From Gyromitra esculenta (taxonomy: Eukaryota > Ascomycota > Pezizomycetes > Pezizales > Discinaceae): DNA of 64,000 nucleotides. A program made the translations under genes and the position numbers. The number at the start of each line of letters is the position of its first letter. Position 1 is the stretch's first letter. The notes beneath the pieces were generated by a model, which worked only from the letters and a program-made list of their open reading frames with translations, did not search any database and was not told where the DNA came from. This document shows, piece after piece, positions 1-11,678 of this stretch. The stretch covers positions 806,001 to 870,000 of the forward strand of contig JBCAML010000019.1 in the NCBI GenBank assembly GCA_038503075.1. Reading direction: 5' to 3'.

Positions 1-3000
1 GGAAAATAAGGTGAAATCTAGTCCTCCATCTGAAGTTATTACCAACGGCCACAGCGAGGACAAGGCCAACACAGAACCCGAACCAGTCGCAGATACCACT
101 ATGGCCGAAGACGACGAGGATGTTGAGGAGATTGTTCGTGAATTACCGGAAGAGGAAGAAAATGGAGATATAACAATGGCCAATGATCATCTCGACACCC
201 TCGACGCTGAAACAGCAACCTCAATCTCACCAAAAGAACTCGCTCACCCGTCGTCCCTCACATCCCCCAACTCCTCCCCGCAGCCAAACATGGACATCAA
301 AACCCCGATTCCCTTCCTCCTCCGCGGTACATTGCGCGAATACCAGCACTACGGACTCGACTGGCTCGCAGGTCTATACTCAAACAAGACAAATGGCATC
401 CTAGCAGACGAGATGGGTCTCGGGTACGTTTCTATTCACTTATACGCAATAGCCAATCCACTAACATATCCAGCAAAACAATCCAAACAATCGCGCTCCT
501 AGCCCACCTCGCCTGTGAAAAAGAAGTCTGGGGCCCCCACCTCATCGTCGTCCCAACCTCCGTCATGCTCAACTGGGAAATGGAGTTCAAGAAATGGGCA
601 CCCGGTTTCAAGATCCTAACATACTACGGTTCACGCGAGCAGCGTCTCGAGAAACGTAAAGGCTGGTTCGACGACAACCTATGGCACGTCTGCATCACGT
701 CCTACCAGCTCGTGCTGCAGGATCAGGTCACGTTTAAACGCCGCAATTGGCACTACCTGATCCTCGACGAGGCGCACAATATCAAGAATTTCCGCTCGCA
801 GCGATGGCAGACGTTGCTGAATTTTAAGGCCGAGGCGAGACTACTGATTACAGGGACGCCGCTGCAGAATAACCTCATCGAACTATGGTCGCTACTCTAC
901 TTCCTCATGCCATCGGGCGCATCGAGTGCCATGCCAGCGGGATTCGCAAATTTGAAGGAGTTCCAGGAATGGTTTGCACATCCAGTTGACCAGCTGATTG
1001 AGGGGGGGCGAGAAGGGATGGACGAAGAAGCAAAGCATACAGTGACGAAACTACATCGTGTGCTACGACCATATCTACTGCGTCGACTAAAAGCGGACGT
1101 CGAGAAGCAGATGCCAGCAAAGTATGAGCATATCGTATACTGCAGACTATCGAAGCGCCAGCGCTTCCTCTACGAGGAGTTCATGTCGATGGCGCAGACC
1201 CGCGAAACCCTGGCATCTGGGAATTACTTGAGTATCATCAACTGTCTCATGCAGCTGCGGAAAGTGTGTAACCATCCAGACTTATTTGAGACGCGTCAGA
1301 TCGTGACCAGCTTCGCGATGCAGAAGAGCGTAGTCGCGGACTACGAGGTTAAGGAGCTGCTAGTACGGCGGAGACTGTTGCAGGAGGATCCGTTTAAGCC
1401 GTTTGCTGGGACGGAGTTTCTGGAGTTCTGTGGGCTGGTGCCGGCGAGGAAGAACCATGTTTCGACACTGCATTTGGCGGAGATTCGGGCGCTCACAGCG
1501 ACGGAGATGTTGCGGCGGCATTATAAGGATAAGGCAGCGGATATCACACCTGTGGCGCAGGACCTATCGAGTGTGAAAGGAAATGTGGCATATATGGAAT
1601 ATCAGGAACAGGTGTCGCATCTAGAAAGACTCAAGTCCTGCATACGGCTCAACAGGATACGGACACAGTATCAGCCGCTATATGGGAGGAATCTGGTTGA
1701 GGTGTGTTCAGACGGGGTATCGATAGGACCACTGCAGCCACAGCCAAGACGACGGAGCCAGGCTACTGAATGGTTCCTGAATCGATCTGAGGTGATCCGT
1801 TCGATGATACCTACGATTGAAGAACGGACAGAATCGCTAGGAACTGTGATGGACAAGTTCGGCTGCGTGACGCCCCACGTTGTGTCGACGGATATGGCAC
1901 CGATAGCATTGACGTCCCAAGGCGTGGAGATTGTGCTCCGGGCTCAGGCACAGAATATGTTTCCGTCTGATCCATTCCATAAAGCGCGTGTGCGACAATC
2001 AATTGCGTTTCCGGATAAAAGATTACTACAATACGACTGCGGGAAACTGCAAAGGCTCGATGGACTACTGCGTGAACTTCAGGCGGGAGGACATCGTGCG
2101 TTGATCTTCACGCAGATGACGAAGGTGTTGGATATTCTCGAGCAGTTTCTAAATATCCACGGACACCGATATCTACGACTAGACGGTGCAACGAAGGTCG
2201 AGCAGAGACAGATCTTGACAGACCGGTTTAATAACGATCCGAGGATTCTCGTTTTTATCTTATCCACCCGGTCTGGCGGGCTAGGGATTAACTTAACGGG
2301 CGCAGACACAGTCATCTTCTATGACCTAGACTGGAATCCTGCAATGGACAAACAATGTCAAGATCGTTGCCATCGTATTGGTCAGACCCGCGATGTGCAC
2401 ATTTACCGGTTCGTGTCTGAATACACTATCGAGTCCAACATCCTACGCAAGAGCAACCAGAAACGCATGTTAGACGACGTGGTGATTCAGGAGGGTGACT
2501 TCACAACTGACTATTTCAACAAGCTTACAATTCGAGATATGTTGGGTGATGAAGTCGTCAAAGATCTGAACGAGGATAAAGCCGATGCTGTTGTTGCCGC
2601 AACGGGAGCGAACATGGAGAAGGCGCTTGAAGCCGCAGAGGACGTGGAGGATGCAGCAGCCGCAAAGGTTGCCCAGAGGGAGATTGTTGATGCAGATGGA
2701 GCAGACTTTGCGGAGAAGGGAACGCCAGCGCAGACTCCAAGGGGGGATGCGGCTTCAGCGACACCAATAGTTGCTACAAAGGAAAAGGAAAAGGATTCAA
2801 CTGTAGCGAATACACCTATGGAAGCGTCTATCCCTACTACGACTCCACGGGAAATAGAAGCGGAGGATGAGAATGTGAATAAAGGCCTCGGACACGATAT
2901 ATATGGATACGACTGGAGCCGAGTTGAACGAGACCCCGAGCATATCGACGACTACATGATCCGCTATATGGAATGGGAGCTGATCGATGTGCCAGTGGTG

Positions 3001-3048
3001 CTACCGGACAAGAGTAAGAAGAAGAGCAAAAAGGGGAAGAAATTCTAG
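1..3048 (+). CDS. SWR1: SWR1 chromatin-remodelling ATPase, 3' part
   Basis: Catalytic ATPase of the SWR1 complex, which exchanges H2A for H2A.Z in nucleosomes. Exons are 2..423 and 474..3048; the frame is open to the left edge, so the N-terminal HSA part lies outside. The 50-nt intron (gtacgt, branch ctaac, cag) splits the Walker A motif, and joining gives DEMGLGKTIQT. Further Snf2 motifs follow: DEAHNIKN (motif II), [11 protein letters not shown] (III), then a long family-typical insertion, then [15 protein letters not shown] (V) and DRCHRIGQT (VI). Splitting of the two helicase lobes by a long insert is characteristic of the INO80/SWR1 subfamily. An acidic stretch precedes the first lobe, and the C-terminus is Ala/Glu-rich with a Lys-rich end. 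About 998 residues are visible; full-length family members are longer, about 1500 or more. INO80 itself is the main alternative, but the lobe spacing and acidic N-terminal region favour SWR1. Confidence 0.9.
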
Positions 3049-4517
3049 TGATTTTTTTTTATGATTCTCTACTTTTTTATTTTATTTGGGTTGGGTTTGG
3101 GTTCAGTTTTGCGGCCGGGGGGGTTTGTTTAGTCATTGGTCTCTTTATTTTATTTTCATTTCTAAAAAATTGGTCGGCCTGGTGCTTGGGGTCCTGTTGT
3201 ATTTTATTATTACTCTTTCGGTATACTAAAAAAGCCTCCGCTCTTCTGGGTTTTTCTGCTATTTTTTTCTTTCTTTCCTGGGAGCTGTCGCTCTTAATAT
3301 CACTTATTTTTCTTTTGAGAATTAGTGGATCCTTTTCTTTGGTCAGTACATCAAAAATCCTCCCCCCCCTTTCAACCTTGTGTTACTAGCATTTTACTCC
3401 CCTTATTATTTGTCCTCCTCTCCTTTTCCTTAGGAGATGCTACTTCTGTCGTTAGATTTCGTTGAATGCTCGAGCGCTGCTATCGTCGATTGTTACACAT
3501 TAACCTTTTTTTTTTTCGAGCATCTGTTTTTCTTTCTTCCCTTTATTTTAATGATGTCGATCTCGTTCACGTGTTTTCTTTCTTTCTTTCTTTCTTTCTT
3601 CTCTCGCCTGTTAAAAATGAACGCTATCAGTAGATTAAAATGGAGTCATGGATTGGAATGGATGAAAAAAATTTCCCCGACCATATGGATGTTTGAGGAT
3701 CCAGACGTTAGAATTTTATTTTTATATAAAAGGTTAGTAGCTTGGACGTATCGAAAGGTTTAGAAACCCCAATTAACGGAGGTAGTAAGTTGATGGTAGA
3801 TAACGGACCTGAGTTACTGTCTCCGTGAATCCAGCTAGTGGAGTTAAATAAGTTAGTCACGCTGGATCACTCGCTCAGTAGATCTAAAAGGGCAAGAAAA
3901 ATACGGATCTTCAAATGGAGAAGATAGCTATAGCGGGAAAGTAAAGCTTTTCTTAAAGATTGGTTCATCACCAGTCTGAAGCGGATTATCACGCGAGGGG
4001 TTGGCGTAAGACGGATGTTTTCTAAAATTAAACCATTGCTAACTCTGTTTTTGTTTTTGCCAGTAGCTGTATGTGAAGTAGAACATAAGGGCTTATGCTA
4101 CAAAGTAAGATGATATGGGCATCCATATTTGCTCAATCACGACAGAACCGCAACGTTATATACCTCACCGTACCCAATATCAACTCTTGTATAACGATTA
4201 ATCAAATAGCCGGTTTAACAAGTATTTTTGATGATTTTTCTTCAATTTTCACAGACGCCAGTCAATAGGCCACGCTCTCTCTATTCTTTCTCAATGGGCT
4301 TAAATTGCTCGCGATTTTCTTTGATTCAATTTACAGAACTAACTGCAAAATCGAGCCTCTTGGTACAGTCACCGATGCCCATACCATAAGCCCTCTTAAT
4401 CATGCCTGCCACGACAAAAAAAAAGGAAAAAGATCCAGAAGAAATTAAGGAGAAAATAATGCATAAATCCATCACCAAGAACCCCGAGAAAATCCAAAGA
4501 AAAAAATCGTGATGCGC
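3049..4517. other. Intergenic, convergent 3' ends of SWR1 and the Rtc3-like gene
   Basis: T-rich DNA directly after SWR1 (3050-3610) gives open frames rich in Phe, Leu and Ser, which I read as 3' UTR and spacer rather than genes. It includes a (TTTC)n microsatellite at about 3574-3600. The rest is AT-rich with no recognisable gene. A copy of the dispersed 9-mer ATCACTCGC lies at 3866-3874. Confidence 0.6.
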
Positions 4518-5028
4518 TTAGTGGTGAGAGACAGAAGGCCCAGCGGTGATGTTGGTATCGCCCTGGCGATCAGCAGCCTGTAAAGAGGTTGTTAGCATTT
4601 GCTTATTTGAGTAAGAATAGTCCAGAGGTTATGAAACTTACGGTACTGGTCTGTAGAGTTCCGTCGGTGAGTATCTTCTTGATGACTGCTTCCTCGTTGT
4701 GGGTGTCGAACTCGCTCTCGAGGCTGGACTGTGACGCTGTGTCTAAGATGCCTTGTGCTCCTTGTCTATTTTTATAATTTGTCAGCATTTAACTGTTTCT
4801 GAGTGATAGGTAGAGGAAGAAGGCTGAGTGAAGGTAAGGGAATAAATGAAGATAGCGAAAATACTTATGGGTGCAGAAGACTTTCCATCCGTTTACGACC
4901 TGACCGAGAGGGACTGAAGAGTCCTTCCTCCATTTCTCGAGATCCTCAACAGAATCAACGAACACGATGAAGCTGTCAGTGCTTCCTTTGTAGATGACCT
5001 TAACCTGCGTGGCGTTTCCTCGAGTCAT
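4518..5028 (-). CDS. RTC3: Rtc3/SBDS N-terminal-domain-like small protein
   Basis: Three exons on the minus strand: 5028..4865, 4765..4642 and 4577..4518, giving 115 residues. Introns are 99 nt (gtattt...atag) and 64 nt (gtaagt...acag). The protein starts MTRGNATQVKVIYKG and contains SFIVFVDSVEDLEKWRKDS and later QGILDTASQSSLESEF, then EEAVIKKIL. This matches the short fungal proteins related to yeast Rtc3 (YHR087W), which consist only of the SBDS N-terminal fold. The length fits (yeast Rtc3 is about 111 aa). The yeast gene is linked to RNA metabolism and stress, but its biochemical role is not settled. It is not the full-length SBDS/Sdo1 protein, because the central and C-terminal domains are absent. 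Confidence 0.85.
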
Positions 5029-6581
5029 TGTTTATTGATTTAGTGTAATTTGAGTGGATTGAAAATCGAAATTGTTTGTTTTCTATTTTTGGAGATGGAG
5101 ATGATGATGATGATGGAGGAGGAGAAACACAAAGAAAGCGGGGGGAACAGAGGAGTATTTGAATTGGGCGGGAGAGAGGCTGAGAGAGCAGGGCGCGCGA
5201 GAGGTGTGACATCATTTCGCCAAGATGTGTCCAAAGAGCCCCAGAACCCATGATGCCCCCACCCCAGTCGTAACAGACGTCAACGCCAATTCCTTCCATA
5301 GGCCAACTCCGATCTTTGCATGCACAACCAACTCCAACCTTTGTCCTGTTCCTTGCAGATAAAAATTGCGAAATGCCGATCTCCACACATCGGAGTACTT
5401 GTGCTTTATGTACGGCTACGTATTGATCTGTTCCCTTGTTTTTTTATTCCATTTAGCTCATGGTGGATACTGTTGCACAAGCTGGAACTGATCCACGGAA
5501 GTGGCTTCACGGGTGTTCATCGGTTGCCAAATGTCGACGTTCGTCCCCTTGCATGGCTTGAATTTAACTAAATTTCCGAGAACCACTCGGTATCTGTCCG
5601 TATTGTGTCACGATCGTGTTCTGCCTTGGTGGACTAGCTCTAGGACTGGCTGCCCAGCTTTCTGCATGCTGCATGCGCAGGTTTGAGAGGCCGTGATCTA
5701 GATGGTTCCAAGTTTGAGCTATGCGGGGGGATTTCAGCAGCGCATATTTAGAGCCTTGCCTACTTTAAACTCTGCACACGTATGTTACCATGTATTATTA
5801 GGGAATTTCTTTTAGCTCGTTCATGAATGCAGATTTTGAATTTGACCTAGGCCTGGGAGGAGGGTTGGCGTAATTGCGATTGGTTTCTCTCGGTGCAGTA
5901 TTTTAATTGCTGTTTCGTATCTACCCAATATTAATACCTTAAATGCTATCTTGGTCCAGTTACAACTTCTTACTTCAACCAATAACATTATTACATATTG
6001 TTCAACTCTCATCTTTGCTAACAAGCAGTGCTAATACTGCTTATCACGCTAATACCATCCAAGAATTCGCTCAGGATCTCTCCATTTATAATGCCTAAAG
6101 TCTAGGAGAATTAAACTGGTTTAAGTAGACTTCCCTTTAGAGTGAATAACCATCATTCTTTGCACACAGGTGTTATAACTGATCTTGGCATGATATATTC
6201 TAAAAATTAACATTTCAATAGTATTTATCAGGTCCGCTACTCAATCACTTCTAAAATATCCCTTAAGGTGGAGGGAAAAAGCAATACCATACGCACGAGA
6301 AGTCACCATACAGCCGAGTGATAATTTGTGATTAACGTCGGTTTTAACGAGTATAAACCGCATATCACTCACCGAACAGTCATCGTTATTTAATCAACCC
6401 TTATTATACTTGAACTTTCATATTCTTCGTCTCCTGCTGAAACACAGACCCGACTTCCTAACTAGACAAAATATTAACCTAAAAAATACCACATACAGTT
6501 ATCCAATTTTCAGTCCGCACTAAACGCCTCGAAAAGAAGGGTTATTTTATAATATACAAAACAAAACAAAACAAAACAGTT
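5029..6581. other. Intergenic, upstream of the Rtc3-like gene and downstream of FRG1
   Basis: About 1.55 kb of AT-rich DNA between two minus-strand genes. Short open frames exist on both strands but none shows recognisable protein features. A weak inverted pair CGAGTGATA (6315-6323) and TATCACTC (about 6362-6369) is visible. An (ACAAA)4 repeat at 6556-6575 sits just past the FRG1 stop. Confidence 0.6.
6556..6575. repeat. (ACAAA)4 microsatellite
   Basis: Four perfect 5-bp units just downstream of the FRG1 stop codon, probably in its 3' UTR. Confidence 0.8.
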
Positions 6582-7527
6582 TCAGTATGCAAATTTGTCA
6601 TGTTTCCCGTGCTTGACTCGTATATCTAGCAAAGCCTCATGAAATCGACCCTCTATTTTACGGCATTAGTCCAAGACACATTCTACCAAGAAAGGGTAAC
6701 AGAATTACATACCTCTTCGAGCCCTCCTAAGGGTCTTAATCTGATCGTCGTCCAGAGGAACCCCCGCTTGTTCCTCTAACTCCTTCCTCGTAACTTTATC
6801 CTTAATCTTGCCATCCGCGCCCACTTTACTCTTCTTCTTATTCCTCCTCTGCAACCTCACCCTCCACGTCTCACCAAAGCCAACACTCTCCGCATCCCCC
6901 CGGACCTCAATCCCACCACCACTCTCGTCAACCCCCACAAACTTCTCCCTCACGGTCATAAGCGCCCACCTCCCACCCCCCAGTTCATTCCTCACCGGTA
7001 TAAACTCCTCCTCTGGCGAAATCGCCTCCCTCGTAGCACTGAGTATCCCGTGTTTATCGCACCCCAGATATTTTCCATGATGGCTCTTAAACGAGAACCT
7101 TTCACTCCCGTGGATCTTCGTCGCGACCCAAACTTGCTTCACATCGGTAGGCTCCGCAGTCGATAGGTCATCGCCGACAACCGTCTCAAGCGGCGATGCA
7201 AACACCTTCCCGGTCGCATCACACGCAAGCGTTATCGCCGTCGAAGCCGAAAACGTAAATATTACAGGCCCGTTTATATCCTCTAACCCAACGTTAACAA
7301 TCAACTCAGAAAAAAAAAGGGTGGTGAGGGGGATGTGGGGGGAGGGGGGGTTAACCAAGATCTTCAGAATCAATCCATCCTTCTTCATCTTCGCCTTCAG
7401 CGAGCTTCCTGGATTCGGTAATTGTTTTCTTAGAGGATCCTTCGCCGCCCGAGTCGTTCGCTGGGTCGGTTGTGCGTTTGCGTTTCTTGACCTTCTTATC
7501 GCCCTTGAAGCGGAGTGCTTTCACCAT
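6582..7527 (-). CDS. FRG1: FRG1-like protein (beta-trefoil, fascin-like)
   Basis: Exons 7527..7356, 7282..6713 and 6652..6582 give 270 residues. The start MVKALRFKGDKKVKKRKR is the usual basic FRG1 N-terminus. After the first splice the frame continues EDINGPVIFTF, then SHHGKYLGCDKHG and the KFVGVDESGG region of the trefoil, then a Lys-rich nuclear-type stretch. The second intron is easy to miss: the exon 2 frame runs into a TAA only five codons past a perfect gtatgt donor. Splicing to 6652 instead gives the conserved C-terminus EGRFHEALLDIRVKHGKHDK. FRG1 proteins bind RNA and actin and associate with spliceosomal complexes; that role is inferred from family membership. The promoter is shared with the divergent oxygenase gene. 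Confidence 0.9.
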
Positions 7528-7868
7528 TGTGGTAGAGAGATGTGGATCTGGCGGATAGCTAAGGGACACGAAGCTGCCTGGATGACGTGAAGTGAGCTTC
7601 GGATGCCGCCGACGCGAAGGCCGGGTAATGCGGTGTTGATGCGAGGATAGCCGCGGTTGGCTGTGTTGGGAAGGTGGGCTTGAATATATGGCGGGGGGAA
7701 CTGCTGGTGGAGTGCTGGGTGGTATGGCTCAAAGGATGCGGGATGTGGACGTACGATAGATACATGTAGTTGGACGTCTTATTGGTTTTCTTTCAAATAC
7801 ATCTGCCCACTCATACTTATACCATTTTTCCCAAGAAAAAACGAAAAACGAAAAATCCAGTGTTAAAA
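7528..7868. promoter_or_regulatory. Divergent promoter region FRG1 / 2OG oxygenase
   Basis: 341 bp separate the two start codons, so both genes must draw core promoter elements from here. No TATA box or named operator can be assigned with confidence. Confidence 0.5.
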
Positions 7869-9278
7869 ATGACTTATGAAAAAGCAGATCCAGTTACGGT
7901 GAGTCTGGAAGCATTGCAATCAGGTACATTATCTACCAACATCCAGCAATATCGGCCTTGAAAATTCCCAATCTGACCATTTTTAAAGGTACCGTGGACT
8001 TTGTTGCTCTGGAGGCTGCATTCGGCCCCGACTCCCTCGGCATCATAGTCGTGAGTGGGCTCCCCGAGAAGTTTGTAGCGCTTCGACGTCGACTGTTGTC
8101 GTATGCCTCTCACTTGGGGAACCTTCCGGCTCATGAACTCGAGGCTTTGGAGTGTCTAGAAGCAAAGTATTTAGTTGGCTGGTATGTTCTGGTCTACCTC
8201 CTATAACCTTTAGGGCTCTCTTAGGTTTCAGTATTTTGGAGTATAGCTGAAGAAGAGCTAGGTCATGCGGCAAAGAGAAACTCTCCAATGATCGTGCGGA
8301 TACCCTTAAAGGAAGCTACTATGTCAACTGTGCTTTCTATAAAGACCCATTGCTAGACGGCGCAGACGGGGATTATCCGGATTTGCCAGAGTATACAGAG
8401 GGGAATATCTGGCCAAGAGATGGACTATTAGTAGGGTTTAAAGAAACCTTTCAAGAACTGGTAGGTGTAAACCGATGAAAATCAGCAGGAGAGATATTGA
8501 CGGGTATGGAGTAGTGTGCCCTAGTAATCGACACTGCAAAACTAGTCGCACGAGTAAGTAACAATCCTCCCCAATCCTACACAGAGAAACTAACCACCAA
8601 TAGGCCTGTGATAGATACGGTACTGCACCCCCACCCCCGAACACCCACCTTATCTAACCCATTAGCCCAAAAACACATCGAAAACTACACAACCGGTTAC
8701 CTCGAACACGTAGTCGCAACCTCCACAACAACCAAAGCTCGTCTCCTCCACTATTTCCCCCCACCACCCACCAGCAGCAGCGCCACTGAAGACGAAGATC
8801 TCGACAATTGGTGCGGCACACACCTCGACCACGGCTGTCTTACCGGCCTTACGTCCGCGATGTACGTCGATGAAACATCCCTCACCGCAGACGTTGACCT
8901 CCCCGAACTCGACACAGCCCCAGACCCAGATGCTGGGCTCTACATCAAAAACCGACACGGCGGCATCGTAAAGGTGGGTATTCCGAGGGATTGTTTAGCG
9001 TTTCAAACGGGAGAGGCGTTGGAAGTTATCACGGAGGGAAAGTTTAAGGCGGTGCCACATTTCGTTAGGGGCTGTAGAGAGAGTATGGCTGGTGGGGTGG
9101 CGAGGAATACCATTGCAGTTTTCACACGTAAGTCCCCCTTTTTGGTTTATATTATCGAAGATTAGGGAGAGGAGTGGTGCTGATGGGTGGGGTAGAACCG
9201 AATCTTTATGAGATGGTGGATAAGGAGCGTGATTTCGCGGCGTTTGCGAAGGAGATTGTGGCGAGGAATACTATGTAG
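7869..9278 (+). CDS. 2-oxoglutarate/Fe(II) oxygenase, isopenicillin N synthase-like
   Basis: Seven exons: 7869..7923, 7989..8181, 8262..8460, 8515..8553, 8604..8619 (16 nt), 8666..9127 and 9196..9278, giving 348 residues. All phases close and every intron is GT-AG. The N-terminal half has FGPDSLGIIVVSGLPE and LKGSYYVNCAFYKDP. The C-terminal jelly-roll has LLHYFP, then THLDHGCLTGL with the HxD iron ligands near residues 220 and 222. A distal His lies near residue 299 (VPHFVRG), and an Arg in ARNTIAVF is the likely 2-oxoglutarate contact. This is the layout of the clavaminate/IPNS-like superfamily. The substrate cannot be told from sequence, and no secondary-metabolite cluster surrounds the gene. 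Confidence 0.87.
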
Positions 9279-10238
9279 ATTGAATGGTGTTGGTCGGGGA
9301 TTGTGTTTTTCTGGGTCTTGGACATCGATAGTAAGAGGAGGGCGGAAAGATAACTAAAGAAGATTTCGAAATTGTTTTCCCCTTTCACAAGAGTTAGAGA
9401 GAATATGGTGTCAGGCCTAGAAATCATGTAGCACCAGACATTAACCAAATAAATTGAGAAGTAAGAGAAATAGCGGGGGTGGGAGTGGAGGGTAGTCGGC
9501 GAACAGCAGGTAGAGCAGTTAGAAAGTGGGTAAGGGTATCCCTATCAATAAGCAAACTAAGGGCATCACATCACGATAGAAATTTAATCTCAGGAGATTC
9601 ATCGTGGTAGCTCAGTACAGTGGAGAGGCTGCAGCCATCACCATGCACCACCATGTCCTGGCCCTATATGGTAAATATGTCACCGAAGACCAGCTTCTAC
9701 AGCAGAGCCCGGTATTTGTAAACTATCCAGAAGGTATAAACAAACTCTTGCCACGATTTTCGAAACAAAAAACAGCCTGGCCGATATCGACCGAGTGAGA
9801 TTGCATGAATTGCCAAGAATTATCACGTGATCTTCAAATCCACAGACGAAAAGAGAAAAAAGAAAGTTCGGGCTGTTTGGGCAAGAAAATCTTTGAAAAG
9901 AGCAAAACCCCGATTAAACCACCAAACCCCTTCACCCACTGAAGAATTCGGGATTCGGAACTCGGAATATCGCCTTCTTACACAGGGTAAAAGTCAATTC
10001 TATCGGAGTTATCACGGCGACGCCTTCCGGGCCATAAAAGCATTCTTTTCGGCTCCGTGTTCGTCTCACTACAAAAAACTCCGACGCAACTTTCTCCGCC
10101 GCATCCCGTATCCACATCTCATCTCTCCACCCCACCGCCACCAATTGCATCCACGGTCAACCCTTCGACCCTCATCACCTCTCTTCATCGTATTCTCCTT
10201 CACCTTCCGGAGCTTTCGCCCGCAGCGGCGGGATTGCC
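9279..10238. other. Intergenic upstream of the mitochondrial carrier
   Basis: About 960 bp. A 64-codon frame from 9604 without an ATG start and several frames near 9827-10230 have no recognisable features. The last 250 bp are CT-rich and probably hold the promoter and leader of the carrier gene. Confidence 0.5.
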
Positions 10239-11678
10239 ATGTCACTGGGATCACGAATATCAAATTTCTTCTCCGGATCCTCGTCCTCGAGCACCACCTC
10301 CGAGACCCCACCACCGAAGAAGAATCCCCTCTCAACAACCAGCGATGATCACACGGCTGCAATGGCCAGGGGAGAGTCGATGTCTATTCATCCGTCCACG
10401 CTTGAAAGCCATGAAACCCGGCGGCCGCCATATTTACATGTTTGCCCACCCACCCACCCACCCATCCTCTCAAATTTTTTCTCTCCTTCACGATCGAAAA
10501 AAAATTTGAGAGAAAAAAATTTGAAAAAATGTCCGAGGGACAATTCACTGACAAAAACACTCATAGTGCATGCTCGCCGGCGGCCTGGGCGGCAGCACCG
10601 GTGACATCCTAATGCATTCCCTCGACACCGTCAAAACCCGCCAACAGGGTGCCCCCAACACCCTTAAATACGCCACCATGTCCGACGCCTACCTCACGAT
10701 TTTCCGCGAAGAAGGGTTCCGGCGAGGGCTCTACGGGGGGATTGCACCCGCCTTCATGGGCTCTCTTCCCGGGACCATAATCTTCTTCGGCACCTATGAG
10801 TACTCGAAGCGTCATCTCATCGACGCTGGGTGTCCGGACCAAATCGCATACCTTACCGGAGGCCTTGTTGGTGATTTGTTTGCATCAATCATCTATGTAC
10901 CCTCCGAGGTGCTGAAAACGAGACTACAGCTGCAGGGCAGGTATAATAACCCGTTCTTCAAGAGCGGGTACAACTACCGGGGAACCGTGGATGCGACGAG
11001 GACGATCATCAAGAGGGAGGGACCAGCGGCACTGTTTTACGGGTATAAAGCGACTATTATGAGAGATTTGCCGTTTAGCGCACTGCAGTTTGCGTTCTAT
11101 GAGCAGTTTCAAAAGTGGGCGAAAGAATGGGTCGGGGGGAGGGATATCGGTCTACCTTTAGAGATTGCAACGGGAGCAATGGCAGGAGGGTTGGCGGGGA
11201 CGATCACTTGTCCTTTAGGTTTGTGAAAATATCATCTCATCGCCAGGAGTGACTAAAAACTAATCGCGATAATACAGACGTTGTTAAAACACGAATACAG
11301 ACACAAGTACGCACCCCCACTTCGCCTCCGTCGACAAATCCACCACCATTACAGCGCCGTCCCTTCACCACCCTAATTCCACCGTCTAACCCCCCGCCGC
11401 ACCCTGCGCCACAACCCCAGAACCAACTCCGACCAATATCAACTTCCTCTCCCTCCACAACATCGCCCCCGAAATCAGGACCCTTAAAGTTCAACACTTC
11501 CTCAATCTTCGAGGGCCTTAAACTCCTCTACAAGACCGAGGGCGTCCGCGGATGGTTCCGCGGAGTCGGACCAAGAGCTGTCTGGACGAGTGTACAGAGC
11601 GGGACAATGCTAGTATTATACCAGTACCTTCTTAAACGGATGGAGAAATGGGACGAGAGTCGCGTTGTTGATCTATAG
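10239..11678 (+). CDS. MME1: Mitochondrial carrier, Mme1-like
   Basis: Exons 10239..10439, 10567..11218 and 11278..11678 code for 417 residues. The Ser-rich N-terminus is followed by the first carrier repeat, [20 protein letters not shown]. The three carrier signatures are [23 protein letters not shown] and [12 protein letters not shown]; the last is created by the second splice. The first repeat has Ser in place of the usual Pro, as in yeast YMR166C/Mme1. That protein resides in the inner mitochondrial membrane and has been linked to magnesium export. The last exon carries a Pro-rich insertion of about 60 residues after the third signature, in frame and without good splice sites, lying in a matrix loop. 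The first intron (127 nt, gtttgc donor) is the weakest junction. Confidence 0.88.

Noticed and set aside
3048..3763. Two open frames of 113 and 108 codons after SWR1
   Set aside because: Composition is dominated by Phe, Leu and Ser from T-rich 3' DNA, with no domain or splice logic.
9604..9798. 64-codon frame upstream of the mitochondrial carrier
   Set aside because: Starts without ATG, no recognisable feature, and no splice path to a larger product found.
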